From positions 1 to 46,015 of the forward strand of contig NZ_JARFYN010000052.1 in NCBI RefSeq assembly GCF_030272695.1: 46,015 nucleotides of DNA. Direction: 5' to 3'. Each line of letters starts with the position of its first letter. Positions within the stretch are counted from its first letter, which is position 1. A model generated the notes under the pieces. That model saw nothing but the letters and a program-made list of their open reading frames with translations. It did not search any database and was not told the origin of the DNA. Made by a program: the position numbers and the translations under genes. The stretch is from Martinezella calliandrae (GTDB lineage: Bacteria; Pseudomonadota; Alphaproteobacteria; Rhizobiales; Rhizobiaceae). Positions 1-8,493 of this stretch are shown here, piece after piece.

Positions 1-89
1 GCCCTTCCGCAGTTGCGCTTCTCTTCGCTCGCCATGACCAGCTCACGGTGGGACTTCCACCCACAAGAATGCGCCCATGCTGGACGCAC
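1..89 (-). mobile_element. Group II intron, 5' end only (runs off the left edge)
   Basis: Read on the minus strand, this stretch begins GTGCGTCCAGCATGGGCGC, which matches the 5' boundary and start of domain I of bacterial group II introns (GUGYG start followed by a CCxGCAUGGGxG-type segment). A GTGGG/CCCAC stem around GGAAGT follows, then a GAGCGAA-type stretch. It starts immediately after the T-tract of the gyrA terminator, in the same orientation as gyrA. That is the classic insertion position of class C (IIC) introns, which target the region just behind rho-independent terminators. The bases just upstream read TTGTTG. Only about 89 nt are inside the window, so the rest of the ribozyme and any reverse transcriptase/maturase gene cannot be seen. 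The family call rests on motif recognition and not on a folded structure. Confidence 0.6.
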
Positions 90-93
90 CAAC

Positions 94-122
94 AAAAAAC
101 CGGGCGGCCTAGGCCACCCGGT
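94..122 (-). terminator. Rho-independent terminator of gyrA
   Basis: On the minus strand an 11-12 bp GC-rich stem (99-110 pairing with 111-122, one G-U wobble, effectively a 4-nt loop) is followed directly by TTTTTTG. It lies 30 nt behind the gyrA stop codon. The possible group II intron begins a few bases beyond the T-tract. Confidence 0.85.
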
Positions 123-152
123 CTAAATTATTTCACATGCCGAGCTGGAACC

Positions 153-2954
153 TTATTCTTCGGTTCTGCCTTCGTCGCTGTTCGACACCTCGGCGTCGCC
201 CATTTGAGCATCGTCCTCAGCGCCATTGTCGACCGCGTCATCCTCGCCCTCCGGCTCGCTGATGCGCTCGACCGAAACCACCTTTTCGTCCTTGGCGGTC
301 GAGAAGATGGTAACGCCCTTGGTGGCGCGGCTGGCGATACGGATGCCGCCGACCGGAACGCGGATCAATTGACCACCATCCGATACCAGCATGAGCTGAT
401 CGCCTTCGTCGACCGGGAAGGCGGCGACAAGTTCGCCGATCTCGCTGGTCTTCGACGTATCGGTGGCACGGATACCCTTGCCCCCACGGCCGGAGATACG
501 GAAATCGTAGGAGGACGAGCGCTTGCCGAAGCCCTTTTCAGAGACTGTCAGCACGAATTGCTCCAGCGCCTTCAGTTCCTCATAGCGTTCATCGCTAAGC
601 TGTCCTTCTTCGGTGACTTCCTCTCCGACCAGCGCGATCTCCTCGTCCTCGCCAGTGGTCGAGCGACGGTCGCTGGCGGCACGCTTGAGATAGGCGGCGC
701 GTTCCCAAGGCTCGGCATCGACGTGGTTGACAATGGTCATCGAAATGATGCTGTCGCCCGGCGCCAGTGTGATGCCGCGAACGCCGATGGAATTGCGGCC
801 GGCAAAGACGCGGACGTCAGAAACCGGGAAGCGGATGCACTGGCCGAGCGCCGTCGTCAAAAGCACGTCGTCATGTTCGGTGCAGGTCTCGACTGAGAGG
901 ATTTCGTCGCCCTCTTCCTCGAGCTTCATGGCGATCTTGCCGTTGCGGTTGACCTGTACGAAGTCCGAGAGCTTGTTGCGGCGCACGGTGCCGCGCGTCG
1001 TCGAGAACATGACGTCGAGATTGTCCCAGGTGTCCTCGTCCTCGGGCAACGGCATGATGGTGGTGATGCGCTCGCCGGGCTCCAGCGGCAGCATGTTGAT
1101 CAGTGCCTTGCCGCGTGACTGCGGCGTGCCGATCGGCAGGCGCCAGACCTTCTCCTTGTAGACGATGCCGTGCGACGAGAAGAACAGAACAGGCGTATGC
1201 GTGTTGAGAACAAATAGCCGGGTAACAAAATCCTCGTCACGCGTCGTCATTCCGGAGCGGCCCTTGCCGCCGCGGCGCTGGGCGCGATAGGTGGTCAAAG
1301 GCACGCGCTTGATGTAGCCGAGATGCGAAACGGTAACGACCATGTCCTCGCGGGCGATTAGGTCCTCGTCGTCCATCTCCAGACCGCCATCGACGATTTC
1401 GGTGCGGCGCGGAGTGCCGAACTCATCGCGAACAGCGATAAGTTCTTCTTTTACAATGGCTTGAATACGGACACGCGATGAGAGGATCTCGAGATAGTCC
1501 TTGATTTCCGCGCCGATCTTGTTGAGCTCGTCGCCGATTTCATCGCGGCCAAGGGCCGTCAAACGGGCAAGACGCAGCTCGAGAATGGCGCGCGCCTGTT
1601 CTTCTGAAAGATTGTAAGTGCCGTCTTCGTTGATACGGTGGCGAGGATCGTCAATTAGCCGGATAAGGGACTCAACATCTTCCGCCGGCCACCGGCGGGT
1701 CATCAGCTCTTCGCGCGCCGACTGCGGATCGGGCGCCCGACGGATGACACGGATCACTTCATCAATATTGGCAACCGCAATCGCGAGGCCGACCAAGACG
1801 TGGGCGCGTTCGCGCGCCTTGCGCAGCAGATATTTGGTGCGGCGGCTGACCACGTCTTCGCGGAAGGAGACGAAGGCCCTCAGCATGTCGAGAAGGGTCA
1901 ACTGCTCCGGCTTGCCGCCGTTTAGCGCCACCACGTTGGCGCCGAAAGAAGTCTGCAGCGGCGTGTAGCGATAAAGCTGATTGAGGATGACTTCGGCATT
2001 GGCGTCGCGCTTCAGCTCGATCACCACGCGGTAGCCCTGGCGGTCGGACTCGTCGCGCAGGTCGGAGATGCCTTCGACGCGCTTTTCGCGCACGAGCTCG
2101 GCCATCTTCTCGATCATCGACGCCTTGTTCACCTGATAAGGAATCTCGGTGATGATGATCTGTTCGCGGTCGCCACGCATCGGTTCAATCGTCGCGACGC
2201 CGCGCATGACGATGGAACCGCGTCCCGTCTCGTAGGCAGAGCGGATGCCGGCACGGCCGAGAATCTTCGCGCCGGTCGGGAAATCCGGACCCGGGATGAT
2301 CTGCATGATCTCCGGCAGTTCGATCGCCGGATTATCGATCAGCGCGATGCAGCCGTCGATGACTTCAGAAAGGTTATGCGGCGGAATGTTCGTCGCCATG
2401 CCGACGGCGATGCCGCCAGAACCGTTGACCAGCAAGTTCGGGAACTTCGCAGGCACGACGACGGGTTCGCTCAACGTGCCGTCATAATTCTCGCGGAAAT
2501 CGACGGTTTCCTTGTCGAGATCGTCGAGTAACGAATGCGCCACCTTCTGCAGGCGGCATTCCGTATAACGTTCAGCCGCCGGCGGATCGCCGTCGACGGA
2601 GCCGAAATTGCCCTGGCCGTCGATCAGCGGCAGGCGAAGCGACCAGGGCTGCGCCATGCGGGCGAGCGCATCATAAATCGCAAGGTTGCCGTGCGGGTGG
2701 TATTTACCCATCACGTCACCGGTGACGCGGGCGCATTTCACATATTTCTTATTCCAGTCGATCCCGAGTTCCGACATGCCATACAAAATGCGCCGATGGA
2801 CGGGCTTGAGACCATCGCGAACATCGGGAAGCGCGCGGCTGACGATCACGCTCATGGCGTAATCGAGATACGACCGCTGCATTTCCTCCATGATGGAAAT
2901 CGGCTCGATGCCTGGCGGGAGCTTCCCGCCGCCGGGTGGTGTTTGCTCAGTCAA
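153..2954 (-). CDS. gyrA: DNA gyrase subunit A
   Basis: This is the breakage-reunion subunit of the A2B2 type II topoisomerase that introduces negative supercoils. The 933-residue product has the winged-helix/tower core with the catalytic tyrosine at Y130 (context PPAAERYTE). The GyrA box QRRGGKG lies at about residue 559, followed by the C-terminal beta-pinwheel and a very acidic tail (last ~35 residues). The quinolone-resistance region reads HPHGNLAIYDAL. Leu91 aligns with E. coli Ser83, Asn90 with Asp82, and Asp95 with Asp87. Ser83Leu is the classic quinolone-resistance substitution in E. coli, but here it may be the lineage's normal residue. There is also a charged insert between late pinwheel blades (about residues 740-790), as is common in alphaproteobacteria. 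The start MTEQTPPGG fits the family length. It ends in its own terminator. Confidence 0.98.
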   Translation of the reverse strand: MTEQTPPGGGKLPPGIEPISIMEEMQRSYLDYAMSVIVSRALPDVRDGLKPVHRRILYGMSELGIDWNKKYVKCARVTGDVMGKYHPHGNLAIYDALARMAQPWSLRLPLIDGQGNFGSVDGDPPAAERYTECRLQKVAHSLLDDLDKETVDFRENYDGTLSEPVVVPAKFPNLLVNGSGGIAVGMATNIPPHNLSEVIDGCIALIDNPAIELPEIMQIIPGPDFPTGAKILGRAGIRSAYETGRGSIVMRGVATIEPMRGDREQIIITEIPYQVNKASMIEKMAELVREKRVEGISDLRDESDRQGYRVVIELKRDANAEVILNQLYRYTPLQTSFGANVVALNGGKPEQLTLLDMLRAFVSFREDVVSRRTKYLLRKARERAHVLVGLAIAVANIDEVIRVIRRAPDPQSAREELMTRRWPAEDVESLIRLIDDPRHRINEDGTYNLSEEQARAILELRLARLTALGRDEIGDELNKIGAEIKDYLEILSSRVRIQAIVKEELIAVRDEFGTPRRTEIVDGGLEMDDEDLIAREDMVVTVSHLGYIKRVPLTTYRAQRRGGKGRSGMTTRDEDFVTRLFVLNTHTPVLFFSSHGIVYKEKVWRLPIGTPQSRGKALINMLPLEPGERITTIMPLPEDEDTWDNLDVMFSTTRGTVRRNKLSDFVQVNRNGKIAMKLEEEGDEILSVETCTEHDDVLLTTALGQCIRFPVSDVRVFAGRNSIGVRGITLAPGDSIISMTIVNHVDAEPWERAAYLKRAASDRRSTTGEDEEIALVGEEVTEEGQLSDERYEELKALEQFVLTVSEKGFGKRSSSYDFRISGRGGKGIRATDTSKTSEIGELVAAFPVDEGDQLMLVSDGGQLIRVPVGGIRIASRATKGVTIFSTAKDEKVVSVERISEPEGEDDAVDNGAEDDAQMGDAEVSNSDEGRTEE

Positions 2955-3179
2955 AACAGATCACGATCTCTTTTAGAATCACTGCGGAATTTATAGCCGA
3001 AAGGCCCAGCCAGCGCCAATTTTGACCGGTGCTTTTGAACAGGCTTTTGCCCTCTTAACCCGCCAAATCGAACATTTCCGTGGCAGAACGCCTCAGTCGC
3101 GCCGCATTGTGCTTTGCGAAACGTCATTCCTCGCATATCAATGGGCAAACAACAAATAGAAACATGTGCCGGGGATCAT

Positions 3180-3812
3180 ATGGCGAGCGCGGACACGCTG
3201 ATCAATGCCTTCACAACGCTGCTCGTCACGGTCGATCCACCAGGTCTTGCTCCACTTTTCATCGGACTTACAACCGGCATGAACCGGGCTCAACGCCACC
3301 AAGTGGCATTGCGCGGCTCGCTGATCGCCTTCTTCATTCTGGCGGCCTTTGCCCTGTTCGGCGCCAGCGTGCTCGGCATCCTCGGCATTTCCATCGGCGC
3401 CTTCCGCATCGCTGGCGGCCTGCTGCTCTTCTGGATCGCTTTCGAGATGGTCTTCGAGAGGCGGCAGGACAGGAAAGAAAAGACGACGGAAGTCGCAATA
3501 ACCAAGGATCATATCCAGAATATCGCGGTATTTCCCTTGGCTCTGCCGCTGATCGCCGGACCGGGCGCCATCTCAGCAACCATCCTGTTGGCCGGTTCGC
3601 TGCAGACCACGTTCGACCGAGCTCAATTGATCCTCGTCATCGCCGTCAATCTTGGGCTGGTCTTCGCCGCTTTGACGATCTCGGACAGGCTCGATCGCAT
3701 GCTCGGAGCAACCGGCCGCGCCATCCTGACGCGACTGCTTGGCGTCATCCTCGCCGCACTCGCTGCTCAATTCGTCGTGGACGGTGCTCGGGCAGCCCTC
3801 AAAGTCGCATAA
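3180..3812 (+). CDS. MarC family integral membrane protein
   Basis: This is a 210-residue hydrophobic protein of the MarC/UPF0056 family, with about six membrane segments. The N-terminal part reads LLVTVDPPGLAPLFIGLT, close to the family's conserved VDPxGxxPxFxxLT signature. The mid-protein segment PLALPLIAGPGAISATI matches the conserved PLAxPLLAGPGAI motif. Transport substrate and physiological role of the family are unresolved; despite the name it is not established as an antibiotic-resistance determinant. I chose the ATG at 3180 because it starts the family's N-terminus and follows a GGGG. An in-frame ATG at 3114 would add 22 non-conserved residues. It is divergent from gyrA and convergent with ssb. 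Between gyrA and this gene (2955-3179) I see no other gene. Confidence 0.9.
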   Translation: MASADTLINAFTTLLVTVDPPGLAPLFIGLTTGMNRAQRHQVALRGSLIAFFILAAFALFGASVLGILGISIGAFRIAGGLLLFWIAFEMVFERRQDRKEKTTEVAITKDHIQNIAVFPLALPLIAGPGAISATILLAGSLQTTFDRAQLILVIAVNLGLVFAALTISDRLDRMLGATGRAILTRLLGVILAALAAQFVVDGARAALKVA

Positions 3813-3838
3813 AAAAGGCCCGCCAGGAAAGGCGGGCC
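3811..3838 (-). terminator. Rho-independent terminator of ssb
   Basis: A perfect 8-bp stem GGCCCGCC (3817-3824) / GGCGGGCC (3831-3838) has a 6-nt loop and is followed on the minus strand by six T. It overlaps the stop codon of the converging MarC-family gene. On the plus strand there is no T-tract after the stem, so it mainly serves ssb. Confidence 0.85.
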
Positions 3839-3881
3839 GTTCAGCCCCATTCGGCATGGCCAACCGATCAAGGTGGCGCGA

Positions 3882-4439
3882 TCAAAACGGGATATCGTCG
3901 TCCAGATCACGCGAGAAATTGCCGCCGCCGCCACTTGCGGCGCCGCCACGGCTACCACCGGCACTGCGGCCAGAAGATTGCGACGAAGGCTGACCGTAGT
4001 CGTCACCGCCAAAGTCGCCGCCATAACCACCACCAAAGTCGCCACCGCGTCCACCGCGACCGCCTTCGACCGCGCCGCCGCCTTCACCGCGGCCATCCAG
4101 CATGGTCAGCGTCGAATTGAAGCCCTGCAGCACGACCTCGGTCGAATAACGATCCTGGCCGTTCTGGTCCTGCCATTTGCGCGTCTGGAGCGCGCCCTCG
4201 ATATAGACCTTGGCGCCCTTCTTCAGATATTGCTCGGCGACCTTGCAGAGACCTTCGTTAAAGATCACCACGCGGTGCCATTCCGTCTTTTCCCGGCGCT
4301 CGCCGGAATTGCGGTCGCGCCAGGTTTCCGACGTTGCAATGTTGAGGTTGGCGATCGGACGGCCGTCCTGCGTACGGCGGATTTCCGGGTCCGCCCCGAG
4401 ATTTCCAACCAGAATTACCTTGTTCACACTGCCGGCCAT
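3882..4439 (-). CDS. ssb: Single-stranded DNA-binding protein
   Basis: This 185-residue protein binds and protects ssDNA in replication, recombination and repair. Residues 1-~112 form the OB-fold (MAGSVNKVILVGNLGADPE start, WHRVVIF strand, KKGAKVYIEGAL). A glycine-rich, flexible linker with GGDFGG-type repeats follows (about 115-175), then the acidic tip DDDIPF that recruits partner proteins such as RecG and Exo I. The length is typical for alphaproteobacteria. It is divergent from uvrA across a 290-bp region containing a perfect alphaproteobacterial LexA box, the classic ssb/uvrA SOS arrangement, so damage-inducible transcription is likely for one or both genes. It ends in a strong terminator shared tail-to-tail with the MarC-family gene. 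Confidence 0.98.
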   Translation of the reverse strand: MAGSVNKVILVGNLGADPEIRRTQDGRPIANLNIATSETWRDRNSGERREKTEWHRVVIFNEGLCKVAEQYLKKGAKVYIEGALQTRKWQDQNGQDRYSTEVVLQGFNSTLTMLDGRGEGGGAVEGGRGGRGGDFGGGYGGDFGGDDYGQPSSQSSGRSAGGSRGGAASGGGGNFSRDLDDDIPF

Positions 4440-4593
4440 GTTACCTACCCTGCTTGCCGCCGATCGACGGCTCTGAAACTCTATCCACGCACCTTAGACC
4501 ATTGCCACTATCAGGCGCTATTTAAGCGGCACCATCTGCGGCGGTCATCCACAGACATTATATGACATGCAGCCTTGACCCAAAGGCAAATTT

Positions 4594-4608
4594 GTTCTTT
4601 CTTTGTTC
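4594..4608. promoter_or_regulatory. LexA (SOS) box between ssb and uvrA
   Basis: The sequence reads GTTC, seven bases, GTTC. This is the direct-repeat operator recognised by LexA in alphaproteobacteria, in contrast to the CTGT-N8-ACAG palindrome of E. coli. It lies 154 bp upstream of the ssb start and 121 bp upstream of the uvrA start, so it could repress either or both divergent promoters. Confidence 0.85.
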
Positions 4609-4729
4609 TAATTCACCTCTATGATCCTGTCAACCGAATCGAAAACCTGGCGCTCCCTTTGTTTTCAGCCTCGACTCACGGGCGGTCATCACTAAATAAG
4701 GGCAGACACCAAGGGACCAACAGACGACG

Positions 4730-7651
4730 ATGAGCGAACTGAAGACTATTTCCATACGTGGCGCGCGCGAGCACAATCTCAAGGGCATCGATCTCGATCT
4801 GCCGCGCAACAAGCTGATCGTCATGACCGGCCTCTCAGGCTCCGGCAAGTCCTCGCTCGCCTTCGACACGATCTATGCCGAAGGACAGCGCCGCTATGTC
4901 GAGAGCCTGTCTGCCTATGCGCGGCAGTTCCTGGAGATGATGCAGAAGCCTGACGTCGATCAGATCGACGGCCTGTCGCCGGCGATTTCGATCGAGCAGA
5001 AGACTACCTCGCGCAATCCGCGCTCGACGGTCGGCACCGTCACCGAAATCTACGACTATATGCGCCTGCTCTTTGCTCGCGTCGGCGTGCCTTATTCGCC
5101 GACCACGGGCCTGCCGATCGAAAGCCAGACGGTCAGCCAGATGGTCGACCGCGTGCTCACCTTCGGCGAAGGCACCCGGCTCTATATCCTGGCGCCGCTC
5201 GTGCGCGGCCGGAAGGGCGAGTATAAGAAAGAACTGGCGGAGCTCATGAAAAAGGGCTTCCAACGCGTCAAGGTCGACGGTCAGTTCTACGAGATCGCCG
5301 ATGTCCCCGCACTCGACAAGAAATACAAGCACGATATCGACGTCGTGGTCGACCGTATCGTCGTCCGGCCCGACGTCTCGGCGCGCCTGGCGGACAGCTT
5401 CGAAACGTCGCTGCGCCTTGCCGATGGCCTCGCTGTCGCGGAATTTGCCGACAAACCCCTGCCGCCGGAGGAAACCGCGGCCGGCGGCTCGGCCAATAAG
5501 TCGTTGAACGAGACGCATGAACGCGTTCTGTTTTCGGAAAAGTTCGCCTGCCCGGTCTCCGGCTTCACCATTCCGGAAATAGAGCCGCGGCTGTTCTCGT
5601 TCAACAATCCCTTCGGCGCCTGCCCGGCCTGCGACGGCCTCGGTTCGCTGCAAAAGATCGATCCTGCCCTGATCGTGCCGGAACCGGAGCGGACGCTGCG
5701 CGACGGCGCCATCGCGCCCTGGGCCAAGTCGACATCGCCCTACTACAATCAGACGTTGGAAGCGCTCGGCAAGCATTACGGCTTCAAGCTTGGCAGCCGC
5801 TGGAGCGAATTGTCCGAGATGGCCAAGGATGTCATCCTTAACGGCACCGAGGACAAGATCGAGTTTCATTACGCCGATGGCGCCCGGTCCTACACGACGC
5901 ATAAGAATTTCGAAGGCATCGTACCGAACCTCGAACGCCGCTGGAAGGAAACGGACTCCGCCTGGGCGCGCGAGGAGATCGAGCGCTTCATGTCGGCGGC
6001 CCCCTGCCCGGCCTGCAACGGCTATCGCCTAAAGCCGGAAGCGCTGGCGGTAAAGATCAACAAGCTGCACATCAGCCAGGCGGCGGAAATGTCGATCCGC
6101 GTTGCCCGCGACTGGTTTGAAGCGCTACCTGAGACGTTCACTGACAAGCAGAACGAGATCGCCGTGCGTATCCTCAAGGAGATCCGCGACCGCCTACGTT
6201 TCCTCAATGATGTCGGCCTCGAATATTTGAGCCTGTCGCGCAATTCCGGAACCTTGTCCGGCGGCGAAAGCCAGCGCATTCGCTTGGCCTCGCAGATCGG
6301 CTCGGGCCTGACGGGCGTGCTCTATGTTCTCGACGAACCGTCGATCGGTCTGCATCAACGCGACAATGCCCGCCTGCTGGAAACGCTGAAACATCTGCGC
6401 GACATCGGCAACACGGTGATCGTCGTCGAACATGACGAGGATGCGATCCTTTCGGCGGATGATGTCGTCGACATCGGTCCCGCCGCCGGCGTGCATGGTG
6501 GCCAGGTAGTGGCACACGGCACGCCGCAGGACATCATGGCCAATCCGAAGTCGCTGACCGGCAAATATCTCTCCGGCGAGCTCGGCGTGCCGGTTCCAGA
6601 CGAGCGCCGCAAGGTCAAGAAGGGCAAGGAGATCAAGGTCATCGGCGCGAGAGGCAATAACCTCAAGAACGTGACGGCCTCGATCCCGCTCGGCGTCTTT
6701 ACCGCGGTCACCGGCGTTTCCGGCGGCGGAAAGTCGACGTTCCTGATCGAGACGCTCTATAAATCGGCCGCCCGCCGCGTCATGGGCGCGCGCGAAATCC
6801 CGGCCGATCATGATCGCATCGATGGCTTCGAATATATCGACAAGGTGATCGACATCGACCAGTCGCCGATCGGCCGGACACCGCGATCGAACCCGGCAAC
6901 TTATACGGGCGCCTTCACGCCGATCCGCGATTGGTTCGCCGGCCTGCCGGAAGCCAAGGCGCGCGGCTATCAGCCCGGTCGCTTCTCCTTCAACGTCAAG
7001 GGTGGGCGCTGCGAAGCCTGCCAGGGCGACGGCGTCATCAAGATCGAAATGCACTTCCTGCCAGACGTCTACGTCACCTGTGACGTCTGCCACGGCAAGC
7101 GTTACAACAGGGAAACTCTGGACGTCACCTTCAAGACCAAGTCGATTGCCGATGTGCTCGACATGACAGTCGAAGAGGGCGTCGATTTCTTCGCCGCCGT
7201 TCCCGCCGTGCGCGACAAGCTGCAGTCCCTGAAAGATGTCGGTCTCGGCTATATCAAGGTCGGCCAGCAGGCCAATACGCTTTCGGGTGGCGAAGCGCAG
7301 CGCGTCAAGCTAGCCAAGGAGTTGTCGAAGCGATCGACCGGTCGCACGCTCTATATCCTCGACGAGCCAACCACCGGCCTGCATTTCCACGACGTCGCTA
7401 AACTCCTGGAAATGCTGCACGAACTGGTCAACCAGGGCAATTCGGTTGTTGTCATTGAACACAATCTCGAGGTCATCAAGACCTCCGACTGGATTCTCGA
7501 CTTCGGTCCTGAAGGTGGCGACGGTGGCGGGGAAATCGTCGCCGTGGGCACGCCCGAGACGATCGTCAAGGAGAAGCGCTCCTATACCGGTCAGTTCTTG
7601 AAGGAATTGCTGCAGCGGCGGCCGATGAAAAAGGTGGCGGCGGCGGAGTGA
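4730..7651 (+). CDS. uvrA: Excinuclease ABC subunit A (nucleotide excision repair damage sensor)
   Basis: UvrA is the ATPase that, with UvrB, finds bulky DNA lesions and loads UvrB for incision by UvrC. The 973 residues hold two ABC modules. The first has Walker A GLSGSGKSS (34-42) and its signature LSGGESQRIRLA. The second has Walker A GVSGGGKST (around 661) and LSGGEAQRVKLAKEL, with DEP Walker B motifs in both. The UvrB-binding/zinc regions lie at about 274-310 and about 760-800, the latter with CEACQGDG and CDVCHGKR. In the first zinc module the expected CxxC pair is CPVS (Cys274, Ser277), so one ligand is replaced; the second pair CPAC is intact. Transcription probably responds to the upstream SOS box. 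The DUF72 gene follows after 29 bp. Confidence 0.98.
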   Translation: MSELKTISIRGAREHNLKGIDLDLPRNKLIVMTGLSGSGKSSLAFDTIYAEGQRRYVESLSAYARQFLEMMQKPDVDQIDGLSPAISIEQKTTSRNPRSTVGTVTEIYDYMRLLFARVGVPYSPTTGLPIESQTVSQMVDRVLTFGEGTRLYILAPLVRGRKGEYKKELAELMKKGFQRVKVDGQFYEIADVPALDKKYKHDIDVVVDRIVVRPDVSARLADSFETSLRLADGLAVAEFADKPLPPEETAAGGSANKSLNETHERVLFSEKFACPVSGFTIPEIEPRLFSFNNPFGACPACDGLGSLQKIDPALIVPEPERTLRDGAIAPWAKSTSPYYNQTLEALGKHYGFKLGSRWSELSEMAKDVILNGTEDKIEFHYADGARSYTTHKNFEGIVPNLERRWKETDSAWAREEIERFMSAAPCPACNGYRLKPEALAVKINKLHISQAAEMSIRVARDWFEALPETFTDKQNEIAVRILKEIRDRLRFLNDVGLEYLSLSRNSGTLSGGESQRIRLASQIGSGLTGVLYVLDEPSIGLHQRDNARLLETLKHLRDIGNTVIVVEHDEDAILSADDVVDIGPAAGVHGGQVVAHGTPQDIMANPKSLTGKYLSGELGVPVPDERRKVKKGKEIKVIGARGNNLKNVTASIPLGVFTAVTGVSGGGKSTFLIETLYKSAARRVMGAREIPADHDRIDGFEYIDKVIDIDQSPIGRTPRSNPATYTGAFTPIRDWFAGLPEAKARGYQPGRFSFNVKGGRCEACQGDGVIKIEMHFLPDVYVTCDVCHGKRYNRETLDVTFKTKSIADVLDMTVEEGVDFFAAVPAVRDKLQSLKDVGLGYIKVGQQANTLSGGEAQRVKLAKELSKRSTGRTLYILDEPTTGLHFHDVAKLLEMLHELVNQGNSVVVIEHNLEVIKTSDWILDFGPEGGDGGGEIVAVGTPETIVKEKRSYTGQFLKELLQRRPMKKVAAAE

Positions 7652-7680
7652 TCTAGCCGGGCCAATCAATGGAGGAGAGA

Positions 7681-8487
7681 ATGACCACCAAAGGCACGAT
7701 CCGAACCGGCATCGGCGGCTGGACCTTCGAGCCTTGGCGCGGGACATTCTATCCCGACAAGCTGAAGCAGAAGGACGAGCTCAATTTCGCCAGCCGCAAG
7801 CTGAAGGTGATCGAGGTCAACGGCACTTATTACAGCACGCAAAAGCCGGAGGTTTTCGCCAAATGGGCCGCCGATGTGCCGGATGGTTTCATCTTCTCCC
7901 TCAAAGCGACGCGTTTCGTCACCAACCGGCGCGTGCTCTCCGAGGCAGGCGAATCGATGCAGCGTTTTCTCGGATCCGGCATCAGCGAATTGGGCCCCCA
8001 CCTCGGGCCGCTACTTTGGCAGTTCGCGCCGACCAAGAAATTCGATGCGGATGATTTCGAGGCGTTCCTGAAATTGCTGCCGGACAAACAGGATGGCTTG
8101 GCACTGAAGCATGTCGTCGAGGTCAGGCACGATACGTTCAAAGTGCCGGAATTCATCGCTTTGCTCGCCAGGTACAATGTCGCGCCGGTTTGCGCCGAAC
8201 ATTTCGAATATCCGATGATCGCCGATGTGACCGCCAATTTCGTCTATGCCCGCCTGCAGAAGGGTTCCGACGATATCAAGACCTGCTATCCGCCGAAGGA
8301 ATTGCAGGCCTGGGCGAAGCGGTTGGAAACATGGGCCGAGGGCGGGATACCCGATGATTTGCCGTTGATCGATCCTCTTCGCAAGGTCAGGACCGAGCCG
8401 CGTGACGTCTTTGCCTTCATGATCCATGAGGGCAAGGTCAATGCGCCGCATGGCGCGATCGCGCTGCAGGAAGAGGTGGCGAAATAG
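7681..8487 (+). CDS. DUF72 (YecE-like) protein
   Basis: This 268-residue protein is of the DUF72/YecE family, a TIM-barrel-like fold with no established biochemical activity. Family hallmarks seen are the N-terminal TGIGGWTFEPWRGTFYP segment, EVNGTYY followed by FSLKATRFVTN, LLWQFAPTKKF, and VEVRH. I take the ATG at 7681 as the start because the purine-rich GGAGGAGA lies immediately upstream; the ATG at 7669 overlaps that ribosome-binding site. It follows uvrA by 29 bp in the same direction, so co-transcription with uvrA is possible. A repair role cannot be inferred from position alone. It converges with nnr, leaving only 6 bp between the two stop codons. Confidence 0.88.
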   Translation: MTTKGTIRTGIGGWTFEPWRGTFYPDKLKQKDELNFASRKLKVIEVNGTYYSTQKPEVFAKWAADVPDGFIFSLKATRFVTNRRVLSEAGESMQRFLGSGISELGPHLGPLLWQFAPTKKFDADDFEAFLKLLPDKQDGLALKHVVEVRHDTFKVPEFIALLARYNVAPVCAEHFEYPMIADVTANFVYARLQKGSDDIKTCYPPKELQAWAKRLETWAEGGIPDDLPLIDPLRKVRTEPRDVFAFMIHEGKVNAPHGAIALQEEVAK

Positions 8488-8493
8488 CTGTTC

